DNA of 64,000 nt from Serratia proteamaculans. Its GTDB lineage: Bacteria; Pseudomonadota; Gammaproteobacteria; Enterobacterales; Enterobacteriaceae. A model generated the notes under the pieces. It did no database searches. It had not been told where the DNA came from and worked only from the letters and a program-made list of their open reading frames with translations. The DNA lies in NCBI RefSeq assembly GCF_008830365.1, contig NZ_WBKI01000008.1, forward strand, positions 62,001 through 126,000. The letters are read 5' to 3'. The first letter of the stretch is position 1. Every line of letters begins with the position of its first letter. The translations under genes and the position numbers were made by a program. Shown here piece after piece: positions 9,255-17,029 of this stretch.

Positions 9255-10007
9255 TTACTCCGCGCGCAGCAGGTTAACGTAGTAGCGGGTCACTTCTTCC
9301 AGACTGTCGCCCTGCAACGGGAATTCAATGCCGCGTGGCGCATCCAGTGGCAGGCGGGTCAACAGCTCACGCCATTTACCGTCACTGTCATCCAGCGCCA
9401 CGGCGCGCCAGCCGCGCAGACCATGGGTGGCGGCCTTAACGTGGACATAGCTGACGTGGCGAGCTAAACGTTCGGCAGCGGCGAAGGCGTCTTGCCCCAC
9501 CCAGTGCCAGTTGGCCATATCGAAAGTCATGCTGACCGGCAAACGGTTATCTTCCGCCGCGTGGAAAAAGGCATTGAGCAGCGACAAAATGCCACAGTCA
9601 GGGGTCTGGTCATTTTCAACCACCAGGCTGACCGGATGCTGCTCTAGTGCCACTTTCAGTTCGGTGAAATCGAAGCCCGGCTGGTAGTGGCCCAGAGATA
9701 ATTTTAACTGGCGCGCATTCAGCGTCTGGGCTTCCGCCAGCAGCGCCAGCAGGTTGGGGTTCAACGTATGCTGTGGGGTAAACAGGGCTTCGGGTGCGGA
9801 GTAAACGACGAACAGGTGCTGCTGTTCGATGGCCTGAGCCAATGTCGGCAGGCTCTGTAGCTCCTGGGCAGAAAACAGTTCGCGGCGGATTTCTACGCCG
9901 TCGGCGCCTGCACCGGCGATGATCGGCAGTAAAGCGGCCTGGCCGCCGAGCTGCTGGACTGTATCGGTGCCGTAGGCACCGGTCACCACGATAATTTCTC
10001 TGGTCAT
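9255..10007 (-). CDS. kguE: KguE, xylose-isomerase-like TIM barrel protein of the 2-ketogluconate operon
   Basis: A 250-residue protein with the fold of sugar epimerases/isomerases (AP endonuclease family 2, PF01261-type). Acidic and histidine residues expected to bind a metal are visible at strand ends (GVEIRRE, VVENDQT, MTFDMANWHWVG, YVHVKA). In Pseudomonas the homologue is the first gene of the kgu operon; its exact reaction is not well established and it is often called an epimerase. It overlaps none of its neighbours, is 6 bases from kguK and has a clear AGGAG before the ATG at 10007. A LacI-type operator candidate lies 56 bases upstream. Confidence 0.82.
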   Translation of the reverse strand: MTREIIVVTGAYGTDTVQQLGGQAALLPIIAGAGADGVEIRRELFSAQELQSLPTLAQAIEQQHLFVVYSAPEALFTPQHTLNPNLLALLAEAQTLNARQLKLSLGHYQPGFDFTELKVALEQHPVSLVVENDQTPDCGILSLLNAFFHAAEDNRLPVSMTFDMANWHWVGQDAFAAAERLARHVSYVHVKAATHGLRGWRAVALDDSDGKWRELLTRLPLDAPRGIEFPLQGDSLEEVTRYYVNLLRAE

Positions 10008-10062
10008 TGTTTTGCTCCTGAGGTGGCGTTATTCCCACCGCTGCTGTTAAGCACAAGTTAAA

Positions 10063-10076
10063 TGGTACCGGTTCCA
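10063..10076. promoter_or_regulatory. Candidate operator for the LacI-type regulator
   Basis: TGGTACCGGTTCCA is a 14-bp palindrome with one mismatched pair and a central CG, close in form to the PtxS operator of Pseudomonas (TGAAACCGGTTTCA). It lies upstream of kguE, where a repressor of the kgu operon should bind. Confidence 0.65.
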
Positions 10077-10150
10077 GACGAAAGCGACAGAATGTAAAAA
10101 TATGATCGCAATCACGAACCTGAGCAAAAAATAGTCTGAATAAGGCGTTG

Positions 10151-10176
10151 CAGGAGCGCCGTAAGCCGCGCTCCTG
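10151..10176 (-). terminator. Stem-loop after the LacI-type regulator
   Basis: Nine-base arms (CAGGAGCGC, 10151-10159; GCGCTCCTG, 10168-10176) pair perfectly around an 8-base loop. It lies 16 bases past the regulator stop. There is no T-tract, so termination may be weak. Confidence 0.5.
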
Positions 10177-10191
10177 CCGGAGAGAAGGGAA

Positions 10192-11226
10192 TTATCGGGT
10201 GGTAGAGCCGCGCACGATCAGTTCGCCGGGGAACATCTGTTCGCTGATTGGTGTACCCAGGCCCTGAATGCGTTGCACCAGTTGCTCAAGTGCCGCATGG
10301 CCCATTTGATAGGTGGGTTGTTTCAGGGTGGTAATGCCCACCCCGGCCAGTTCGGCCCATTCCAGCTCGTCAAACCCCAACAGGCCGATATCGCTGCCCC
10401 ACTGAATACCCAGACGGCGCATGGCGCGCGCCACCTGCAAGGTCAGGGCACCGTTGGCGGAAATCACTGCCTTGCGCATGCCGCGATGACGGGTATTGAA
10501 GTCACCGATCACGGCTTCCAGTTGCTTAACGTCGTTAAGCGGTGTTTCGGCCTGTTCGGCCAACAGCCCGGCATGTTGCGCCATGGTTTGGTTGAAGGCA
10601 TGCAGCCGTTCCAGCCGGGTATTGACCGTGCCGACCGGCTCGCTGAGAAACAGAATGGCTTCGAAACCCTGTTGCAGCAGGTGTTCCGTGGCAATCGTCG
10701 CCGCTTCGTGATTGTCGAGGCCGACCACGTCGCAGGCAAAATCATGAATTTTGCGGTCGATCAGCACCATCGGCAGCATCGATTGTTGCAGCGTCGACAG
10801 CGCCTCTTCGCGCATGCCAACCGCGTTGACCACGATACCCTCAACCCGGTAGCTGCTGAGCAGTTGCAGGTAGTGCTGCTCCTGATTGACCTCGTTATTG
10901 GTATTACACACCAGCAGGGTAAAGCCGTGTTGGCGGCAGGCCGCTTCGATGCCGCGCATCACGTCCACCGAGTAGGGATTGGTGATATCGGCGATGATCA
11001 GGCCAATCAGTCGCGTCTGTCCGCCCTTCAGGCTGCGTGCCATCTGGCTTGGCCGGTAGTCGAGCTGGAGGATCGCCTGTTCGATACGCTGTTTGAGATC
11101 GTCAGAAAGCAGGTGCTGCTCACCATTCAAATAGCGCGATACGCTGGTTTTACCGGTCTTGGCGGTTTTCGCCACATCGCTGATGGTGGCTCGCCCCGAG
11201 GCGCGGATTGCCTTAACACTGCTCAC
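10192..11226 (-). CDS. ptxS: LacI-family regulator of the 2-ketogluconate operon (PtxS-like)
   Basis: The 344-residue protein has an N-terminal LacI helix-turn-helix (ISDVAKTAKTGKTSVSRYLNG, about residues 15-35), a hinge helix (PSQMARSLKGG) and a periplasmic-binding-protein-like effector domain with the family phrase LIGLIIADITNPY. In Pseudomonas PtxS represses kguEKTD and responds to 2-ketogluconate. Here it sits directly upstream of and codirectional with the kgu genes, with a PtxS-like operator in between, so the same role is likely. The start is GTG at 11226, preceded by GGGGAGA. Other LacI members for gluconate (GntR, IdnR) are similar; the context favours 2-ketogluconate. Confidence 0.85.
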   Translation of the reverse strand: MSSVKAIRASGRATISDVAKTAKTGKTSVSRYLNGEQHLLSDDLKQRIEQAILQLDYRPSQMARSLKGGQTRLIGLIIADITNPYSVDVMRGIEAACRQHGFTLLVCNTNNEVNQEQHYLQLLSSYRVEGIVVNAVGMREEALSTLQQSMLPMVLIDRKIHDFACDVVGLDNHEAATIATEHLLQQGFEAILFLSEPVGTVNTRLERLHAFNQTMAQHAGLLAEQAETPLNDVKQLEAVIGDFNTRHRGMRKAVISANGALTLQVARAMRRLGIQWGSDIGLLGFDELEWAELAGVGITTLKQPTYQMGHAALEQLVQRIQGLGTPISEQMFPGELIVRGSTTR

Positions 11227-11321
11227 AGCCGATCTCCCCTGTGGTTAATTGCCAAGGAGACTAACACACCCGACGCGGAGCCGGAATGTTGAATGGCAGA
11301 GTGCCGGGGGAATCAGAAACG

Positions 11322-11340
11322 GCGGGGCATAGCGCCCCGC
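11322..11340 (-). terminator. Terminator after yiaD
   Basis: Arms GCGGGGC (11322-11328) and GCCCCGC (11334-11340) enclose a 5-base loop, followed on the minus strand by CGTTTCT. It lies 7 bases after the yiaD stop. Confidence 0.6.
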
Positions 11341-11346
11341 ACGGGA

Positions 11347-12009
11347 TTACTGCAGCGGGCTGAGGGTGATCTCAACGCGGCGGTTTTGCGCCTTGCCTTC
11401 AGCGGTGCTGTTGGAGGCGATCGGGTTATCCGGACCGGCACCTGAGGTGCGAACGCGGTTGGCTGCTACGCCCTGGGTGATCAACGCGCTGCCAACGCCG
11501 TCGGCACGTTGCTGCGACAGGGTCATATTCAGCGCACGGGAGCCGGAGCTGTCGGTGTAGCCGATCACGTTAACCGCGGTTTTCGGGTATTCCTTCAACA
11601 CCATGGCCACGCCGGTCAGGGTGTTGGCACCCGCCGGTTTCAGGGTGGCGCTGCTGCTGTCGAAGGTGACGTTGTTTGGCATGTTCAGCACGATATTGTC
11701 GCCCTGACGGGTCACGCTAACGCCGGTGCCTTTCATTTTGTCGCGCAGTTTGGCTTCCTGCACGTCCATGTAATAACCGGCACCGCCGCCCAGTGCTGCA
11801 CCGGCCGCTGCGCCGATCAGTGCGCCTTTGCCGCGGTCTTTTTTCGACGAGGACAACATGCCGACGCCTGCGCCCAATGCCGCGCCGATCCCTGCGCCAA
11901 TGCCGGATTTACCGGCTTCAGATTCCCCGGTGTACGGGTTGGTGGTACAGGCTGACAGCGTGAGCGCCAGGCTCACCGCGCCGGCAATAATCGCAATGCG
12001 TTTTTTCAT
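11347..12009 (-). CDS. yiaD: YiaD, OmpA-domain outer-membrane lipoprotein
   Basis: A 220-residue lipoprotein. The signal peptide ends in the lipobox LSAC with the lipidated Cys21. Residues about 35-80 form a glycine-zipper region (repeated GxGxGxxxG and AAGAALGGGAG), and the C-terminal 110 residues are an OmpA-type peptidoglycan-binding domain (GYTDSSGSRALNMTLSQQRA and NRRVEI). It should anchor in the outer membrane and bind peptidoglycan. In E. coli overproduction of YiaD suppresses a BamD temperature-sensitive allele. The ATG at 12009 follows AAAGGA. In E. coli it is next to ghrB; here the kgu genes lie in between. Confidence 0.93.
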   Translation of the reverse strand: MKKRIAIIAGAVSLALTLSACTTNPYTGESEAGKSGIGAGIGAALGAGVGMLSSSKKDRGKGALIGAAAGAALGGGAGYYMDVQEAKLRDKMKGTGVSVTRQGDNIVLNMPNNVTFDSSSATLKPAGANTLTGVAMVLKEYPKTAVNVIGYTDSSGSRALNMTLSQQRADGVGSALITQGVAANRVRTSGAGPDNPIASNSTAEGKAQNRRVEITLSPLQ

Positions 12010-12207
12010 GTTTTATCCTTTGTGGCATCAAAATCTGTGTGCGTCAGTCCAAGCTGGGGGACGCTAAAAAAACCGTGGCCGCCTGGCATGCCAGATTGCG
12101 GCGCTACTATGACGCGTATCCTCTCCGGCAGTTCCGGAAAAAAACGTGACAAATTATAAGCGGCTCACGGGCTGCGCCTGTTATCCGACAAAACGGAGGG
12201 GAATACC

Positions 12208-12228
12208 ATGCAGCGGATTCTGAATTGA
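12208..12228 (+). CDS. Possible tiny reading frame (six codons) with strong SD
   Basis: An ATG at 12208 follows GGAGGGG with 8 bases spacing from GGAGG and opens a six-codon frame (MQRILN) that stops at 12228. A terminator hairpin starts on the next base. It might be a leader peptide, the coding part of a small regulatory RNA, or chance. No similarity is recognised. A possible promoter is TATAAG about 50 bases upstream, with a weak -35 element. Confidence 0.3.
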   Translation: MQRILN

Positions 12229-12258
12229 ACGCACCCCGGTGCGGGATGCGTTGTTTTT
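12229..12258 (+). terminator. Plus-strand intrinsic terminator in the yiaC-yiaD gap
   Basis: Arms of 10 bases (ACGCACCCCG, 12229-12238; CGGGATGCGT, 12242-12251) pair with one mismatch around a GTG loop and are followed by TGTTTTT. It is directional for the plus strand, where no ordinary gene ends. It is poorly suited to stop yiaC from the other side because no T-tract follows there. Confidence 0.7.
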
Positions 12259-12276
12259 GGCCAGAAGTGACAAAAA

Positions 12277-12714
12277 TCAAACGGTGGCGGACCAGTTCAT
12301 GATCAACGTATAGGCTTGAGTTTCTTCATTTAACAGGCGCTGGGTCACCTGGAAACCCTGCTTGTGGTAGAACGCACAGGCGCGCAGATTCTGCTGATAG
12401 ACCTCCAGGCTCAGCCGGGGGTAGCGCTGTTGGACATGCGCCATCAGTGCTTGACCGACGCCACGGCCGTGAAACGCCTGGTCAACAAACAGCGCGCCAA
12501 TAAAGCGTTGATCCAACACGCTGATAAAGCCGACGATCTCCCCTTGATACCAATACGCCCAACTGTGTGCTCGCGGCAGGTAGTTCTCTCGTACCAGCGT
12601 TGCGCTTTCCAGCCAGTAGCTTTCCTTCACGAACGGATGGGCAGCGATGGTGCTGGGCAGCCACAGGGCCATCAGCCGCGGCAAATCGACCGGCTGGCAA
12701 GGGCGGATCGCTAT
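12277..12714 (-). CDS. yiaC: YiaC, GNAT-family lysine N-acetyltransferase, start codon ATA
   Basis: The product (145 residues from the position given) is a GNAT acetyltransferase. The acetyl-CoA loop is seen in HGRGVGQAL, and NLRACAFYHKQGF is the family C-terminal motif. E. coli YiaC acetylates protein lysines. Homology to E. coli YiaC begins exactly where tag ends. In E. coli the two genes overlap as ATGA; here the same place reads ATAG, so the aligned start is ATA at 12714. No ATG, GTG or TTG occurs in frame in the 50 codons before it; a CTG at 12729 is the nearest alternative. Translation may be coupled to tag. Function is confident, the start is not. Confidence 0.8.
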   Translation of the reverse strand: MAIRPCQPVDLPRLMALWLPSTIAAHPFVKESYWLESATLVRENYLPRAHSWAYWYQGEIVGFISVLDQRFIGALFVDQAFHGRGVGQALMAHVQQRYPRLSLEVYQQNLRACAFYHKQGFQVTQRLLNEETQAYTLIMNWSATV

Positions 12715-13274
12715 GGCTTTGGGTAGCAGAGGCAGCCTGTCAGATGATCGTTCACCAGCCCGCTGGCCTGCATAAAGGCATAACAGGTGGTAGATCCGAT
12801 AAATTTGAAGCCGCGTTTTTTCAGCGCCTTGGACATGGCGTCCGAGCGTTCGGTTTTCGCCGGGACCTCGCTCAGTTGTTGCCAACGGTTGAGCAGCGGT
12901 TCGCCGTCGACAAAGGTCCAGATAAAGCTGACGAAATCTTCACCGGCGGCCTCCATCGCCAGATAGGCCCTGGCGTTGGCGATAATAGCTTCAATTTTGC
13001 CCCGGTGGCGGATAATGCCGCTGTCCTGCAGCAGCGTTTCCACCTCTTGCTCACTGATCGCTGCCACCCGCTGAGGATCGAAATTGTGGAAGGCGCGACG
13101 GTAGTTCTCACGCTTTTTCAACACGGTGATCCACGAAAGCCCGGCCTGTTGTCCTTCCAGACAAAGCATTTCAAACAGTTCACGCGCATCGGTGGTCGGC
13201 GCTCCCCATTCCTTGTCGTGATACTCGAGATATAACGGATCTGCCGTCACCCAACCGCAACGTTCATTGACCAT
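12711..13274 (-). CDS. tag: DNA-3-methyladenine glycosylase I
   Basis: Tag removes 3-methyladenine from alkylated DNA as the first step of base excision repair. The 187-residue product is nearly collinear with E. coli Tag. Zinc ligands are Cys6, His19, His177 and Cys181, matching the E. coli pattern Cys4/His17/His175/Cys179. The conserved LEGQQAGLSWITVLKKR segment with the active-site Glu is intact. The ATG at 13274 was chosen because MVNERCGW aligns with the E. coli start (MERCGW). Its stop codon overlaps the presumed first codon of yiaC by two bases. Confidence 0.95.
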   Translation of the reverse strand: MVNERCGWVTADPLYLEYHDKEWGAPTTDARELFEMLCLEGQQAGLSWITVLKKRENYRRAFHNFDPQRVAAISEQEVETLLQDSGIIRHRGKIEAIIANARAYLAMEAAGEDFVSFIWTFVDGEPLLNRWQQLSEVPAKTERSDAMSKALKKRGFKFIGSTTCYAFMQASGLVNDHLTGCLCYPKP

Positions 13275-13472
13275 AATGACTGTCCTTGTGCTGTGTTTAT
13301 TTACAGTAAGCATCGCCCGAAGTGGTGAACTTGGCAAGCCCCTGATTGTTTTATCATCAGCCAGCTTGACGTGGCGAAAAAGCCAGCAATATTTACTAGA
13401 TGGCCGGTAGCCAAAAAGGCCAATGATAAAAATGTATTTTCCTTCATTTGCTTGGCTCTCAGGAGTCTGTTC

Positions 13473-15461
13473 ATGCCTCTAAAAATAACTCGTATGCCCC
13501 GCCCGGCGGTGCTTGCAGTGGCAATATTATGCAGTATGACCACCCCGGTGCTGGCCTACGACCAACTCTACGTCTTTGGTGACAGTCTGAGTGACACCGG
13601 CAACAATGGCCGCTTTACCTACGACAGCAATAAGCACCTGTTATACGACGAAGTGCTGGCGCAACGTATTGGTGCCGCGCTGGTGGCATCGGATAACGGC
13701 GGTGACAACTATGCCGCCGGCGGTGGCGTGGCGGTACCGGCGCTTAACCCGGCGGATAACACTCAGGATCAGGTGCAGAGCTACCTCAACCGGGTCAATG
13801 GCCGGGCTGACGGCGAGGGGCTGTATATTCACTGGATTGGCGGCAACGACCTGGCGGCGGCGGCGTTAAACCCGACAAACGCGCCGGGTGTGGCCTACAA
13901 CAGTGCTGCGGCCGCCGCAGCGCAGGTTCACTCTTTGCTGAATGCCGGTGCCGGTACGGTGATCGTCCCGACGGTGCCGAATATTGGCTCTACGCCGCAA
14001 TTGATGGAGCTGATTATCCAGCAGGCGCTGACCCCGGTGCAAAACGCGGCAGTGCAGGCGGCCTACGCCACCCTGAATTCGCTGGCGACACCGGACAATG
14101 ACTCGCGAACTCAGGCCATCCACCAGGCGCTGACGGCCGCTGCGGCGCAGGGCAGTGCCATCCCGCAGGTGCAGCAGGCGATTGCCACACAGCTGATTGC
14201 CGCCTTTGACAGCCTGAGTGCTCAGGCCGGGCAACTGACCGATTTTTACAACCAGAACGAAGACCGCCTGCTGGCACAGGGCAGCGGCAATATCGTTCGG
14301 GTTGATGTCAACAAGCTGTTTAGCGAGGCGATTGCCAACCCGGCGCAGTTTGGCTTTACCAATACCGCCGGTATGGCCTGTCCGCCGGGCGTCTCTTCCG
14401 CCGTGTGCAGTTCTGCCACGCCGGGTTTCGACAGTAGCCAATCCTACCTGTTTGCCGACCATTTCCACCCCAGCCCGCAGGCGCATCAACTGATTGCCGA
14501 TTACATTCAGGCGGTACTGGACGGCCCAGCGCAGGTGGTGGCGCTGAATCAGGCGACGGCGGCCATGGCGCGCGACAGCCGCGCCACCCTCGACAGCCGT
14601 TTCCAACAGTTACGTAACGGTGATAATCCGCAAGGCGCGCTGGGCGTGTTCGGCGGTTATGCCGGGCAACATTATGACTATTCCTCCAATCTGGCAGCCG
14701 GTGACGGCAACGCCACCACCCACAATCTGACGGTTGGGGTGGATTACCAGTTGACCGACGGCTGGCTGATTGGGGCGCTGATTTCCGGCTCCAATGACGA
14801 TCAGCAGCCCTCCAGCCGCTACGACTATAAGGCGCGTGGCCTGCTGTTTTCGGCCTTTACCGCCCTGGATGTGTTTGAGCACGGCTGGGTGAATGCCGAT
14901 TTGCATTACGCGACGATGGATTACGATGATATTCGCCGCAGCATGCAGCTTGGGGCGTTAAATCGCACCGAAACCGGCAGCACCGACGGTAAACAGTGGG
15001 GCGCACGGGTCACCGCCGGCTATGACTTCCCGGTGACCTCTTACCTGACCACCGGACCGATGGCGCAGTTCGCCTGGGATTACAGCAATGTCTCCGGTTA
15101 CAGCGAGGACGGTAACGACAGTACCGCCATGCGGTTTAACGACCAGACCTACCATTCGCAAATTGGTGCACTGGGCTGGCGGTTAGACAGCAACTTCGGC
15201 CTGTTTAATCCGTATGCCGAGGTGAGCTATCAGCATCAATTTGGTGATGATGTTTATCGGGCCGGCGGCGGGTTGAAATCCACACAAACCTCTTTCACTC
15301 GCGACAGTGCCAATCAGGATAAAAACTGGGTGGATGTGACGCTGGGGGCGAACATGCCGCTGACCGATCAGGTGGCGGCGTTCGCCACTATTTCGCAGAC
15401 CGGTGGCCTGAGCAGCGGCGAACAGTTTATGTATAACGTTGGCGTCAGTGCTCGATTTTGA
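13473..15461 (+). CDS. estA: GDSL esterase/lipase autotransporter (EstA type)
   Basis: A 662-residue surface esterase. A signal peptide (cleavage likely after VLA28) is followed by a GDSL/SGNH hydrolase domain: block I FGDSLSDTG with nucleophile Ser38, block III GGND, and block V DHFHP with the catalytic Asp and His. From about residue 390 to the end is an autotransporter beta-barrel ending in the outer-membrane signature of a C-terminal phenylalanine (VGVSARF). The ATG at 13473 follows CAGGAG; the longer frame has no SD. In S. liquefaciens an esterase gene of this kind, estA, lies next to the swr quorum-sensing genes, the same arrangement as here. Confidence 0.92.
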   Translation: MPLKITRMPRPAVLAVAILCSMTTPVLAYDQLYVFGDSLSDTGNNGRFTYDSNKHLLYDEVLAQRIGAALVASDNGGDNYAAGGGVAVPALNPADNTQDQVQSYLNRVNGRADGEGLYIHWIGGNDLAAAALNPTNAPGVAYNSAAAAAAQVHSLLNAGAGTVIVPTVPNIGSTPQLMELIIQQALTPVQNAAVQAAYATLNSLATPDNDSRTQAIHQALTAAAAQGSAIPQVQQAIATQLIAAFDSLSAQAGQLTDFYNQNEDRLLAQGSGNIVRVDVNKLFSEAIANPAQFGFTNTAGMACPPGVSSAVCSSATPGFDSSQSYLFADHFHPSPQAHQLIADYIQAVLDGPAQVVALNQATAAMARDSRATLDSRFQQLRNGDNPQGALGVFGGYAGQHYDYSSNLAAGDGNATTHNLTVGVDYQLTDGWLIGALISGSNDDQQPSSRYDYKARGLLFSAFTALDVFEHGWVNADLHYATMDYDDIRRSMQLGALNRTETGSTDGKQWGARVTAGYDFPVTSYLTTGPMAQFAWDYSNVSGYSEDGNDSTAMRFNDQTYHSQIGALGWRLDSNFGLFNPYAEVSYQHQFGDDVYRAGGGLKSTQTSFTRDSANQDKNWVDVTLGANMPLTDQVAAFATISQTGGLSSGEQFMYNVGVSARF

Positions 15462-15767
15462 GTAGTTGATATATCAGTAAGGGGCCCGGACATCTGGCCC
15501 ATAATCAATACCGGTTGATGTGGCGGATCGCAGATATAACGGTATGTTGATGTTGGCCAATTAAACAGTGTGGGCACATCTATGAGTATGAGGGATTATT
15601 CGGTTTGCTATGGATTATTTATGGCGCTGAGTGGGGGGGAATCAACGTTATAATGCGATAATTTTCGCTCTTTGCATGATGAAATACAGTATTTGACTGT
15701 ACTTTAGTACAACTATCATTCGAGTTTAAAAAACTTTATTGTTATCTCAGAAAAACAAGACACACAT

Positions 15768-15796
15768 AAAAAAAACTGATCCTGAATCAGGATCAG
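15768..15796 (-). terminator. Minus-strand intrinsic terminator upstream of luxR
   Basis: Perfect 10-bp arms (CTGATCCTGA, 15776-15785; TCAGGATCAG, 15787-15796) around a single base are followed on the minus strand by eight T residues (15775-15768). Nothing annotated on the minus strand ends here. It could stop luxI read-through antisense to luxR, or an unannotated small RNA. Confidence 0.8.
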
Positions 15797-15953
15797 ATAG
15801 CCAATTTGGCCAACACCAGGGAAACAATTTTAAATATTATTGTTTTATATATTTTGATTGTCAATTTCTTTCTTTCACCCTGTCATTTGATGGGGTGAGG
15901 AAGTTATTGGTTTTTTCCTCTGATGGCGAATCGTGTGTCTTCCTCCGTACTTG

Positions 15954-15988
15954 CTCGTAACTCGTAACTCGTAACTCGTAACTCGTAA
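15954..15988. repeat. Five tandem copies of the heptamer CTCGTAA
   Basis: Five exact copies of CTCGTAA run without interruption, followed by a degenerate CTCCTCA. The array is about 250 bases upstream of the luxR promoter. Such short tandem repeats can change copy number by slippage. Confidence 0.97.
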
Positions 15989-16234
15989 CTCCTCACTCCG
16001 TATGTTGTGTTCTTGTTTATTTTGTAATTAAAATTAACACGACATGTGTCTGCAATTTTTCTAAGATAACCACGATATTTTCCTTTTTTACCTATCCTTT
16101 ATGAGGCTAAATGGCGATTGTTAATATAAATAAATTCCAATCAGTGATTATTTATATTGTATAGATAATTTTGGTTGTCGATTTTAATAATCTAATCTGA
16201 CTTTTATCAGTTATGCCGCCAGTAATTTTTATGT

Positions 16235-16240
16235 TATAAT
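16235..16240 (+). promoter_or_regulatory. Probable -10 element of luxR
   Basis: A consensus TATAAT lies 43 bases before the GTG start of luxR. The region about 17 bases upstream (TTATGC) is a poor -35 element, which fits activator dependence. Confidence 0.5.
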
Positions 16241-16282
16241 TTTTATTAGCTAAGGATTTTTATTTTTTAAGGAGAGGGTTCA

Positions 16283-17029
16283 GTGTCAAATTCATTCTTC
16301 AATGATGAAACTATCAACACCACCATAAAAAATGATTTGGAAGGTAAACTTAGCGAGTATAGTAACGTGAAGTACGCTTATGCCATAATGAATAAAAGAA
16401 ATCCGGCGAATTTTGCGATTATTTCTAACGGAACTGAATGGTTTGAGTTTTATACAGAAAACAACTATCAATTTATCGACCCGGTTCTTATTACTGCTTC
16501 GCGCCGTATTACTCCTTTCTCCTGGGATGAAAATATAATGATTGATCCAGGGTTAAAATTACCAAGAATTTTTGATATGGCTAAGAATTACAATGTAGTT
16601 AATGGCTATACATTTGTGCTGCACGATCATAATCATAATTTGGTGGTGCTTTCTATTATGATTGATAAACATTGCGACTATAATATAGAAGAAAGAATAA
16701 TAGCCAACCAGGACAAGCTCCAAATGCTGCTAATTACTACTCATGATAAGCTCACTACATTTTACAAGGAAGTTAATAGCCCTACCTACTTTGATAAAAT
16801 GAACAATAAAGGAATATTCTCGAAGCGAGAGAATGAGATAATTTACTGGGCAAGCATGGGTAAATCCTATCAGGAGATTGCGCTCATCCTGGGGATCAAG
16901 CTCACCACAATAAAATATCATATTGGTAATGCCGTCAAAAAATTAGGCGTTACCAATGCCAAGCATGCTATCAGGCTAGGCGTTGAACTACAGCTGATCA
17001 GACCCGTGCTTCCTGACGCGGAAGGTTAA
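16283..17029 (+). CDS. swrR: LuxR-type N-acylhomoserine lactone receptor
   Basis: The 248-residue protein has an N-terminal autoinducer-binding domain with the conserved residues Trp53, Tyr57, Asp66, Pro67, Trp81 and Gly108, and a C-terminal LuxR helix-turn-helix (about 177-240, SKRENEIIYW and GIKLTTIKYHIGNAVKKLG). It should bind the lactone made by the convergent luxI product and control target genes. It starts at GTG 16283, 7 bases after AAGGAGAGG. It overlaps luxI tail to tail by 42 bases, as in the ExpR/ExpI-like pairs of enterobacteria. The symbol is given because of the estA neighbour; sprR/splR are names used in related species. Confidence 0.92.
   Translation: MSNSFFNDETINTTIKNDLEGKLSEYSNVKYAYAIMNKRNPANFAIISNGTEWFEFYTENNYQFIDPVLITASRRITPFSWDENIMIDPGLKLPRIFDMAKNYNVVNGYTFVLHDHNHNLVVLSIMIDKHCDYNIEERIIANQDKLQMLLITTHDKLTTFYKEVNSPTYFDKMNNKGIFSKRENEIIYWASMGKSYQEIALILGIKLTTIKYHIGNAVKKLGVTNAKHAIRLGVELQLIRPVLPDAEG

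Larger units (their letters stand above)
15462..16282. other. AT-rich 821-bp gap between estA and luxR
   Basis: No convincing protein gene lies here. It holds small dyads at 15685-15701 (TACAGT/ACTGTA) and 15699-15710 (GTACT/AGTAC), a minus-strand terminator (15768-15796), a heptamer tandem repeat (15954-15988), and the luxR promoter region. A gap of this size and base composition stands out against the GC-rich neighbours and continues into luxR/luxI. Confidence 0.8.

Noticed and set aside
10273-11292. 339-codon plus-strand open frame
   Set aside because: It is antisense to the LacI-type regulator gene, which has clear domains.
12712-12885. Extended YiaC starting 57 codons upstream
   Set aside because: That region is the tag coding sequence in another frame and has no match in YiaC homologues.
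15739-15960. 73-codon frame starting at TTG upstream of luxR
   Set aside because: No SD, runs through a terminator palindrome and into the heptamer repeat; no similarity.
15954-15988. CRISPR array
   Set aside because: Units are seven bases with no spacers and there are no cas genes.
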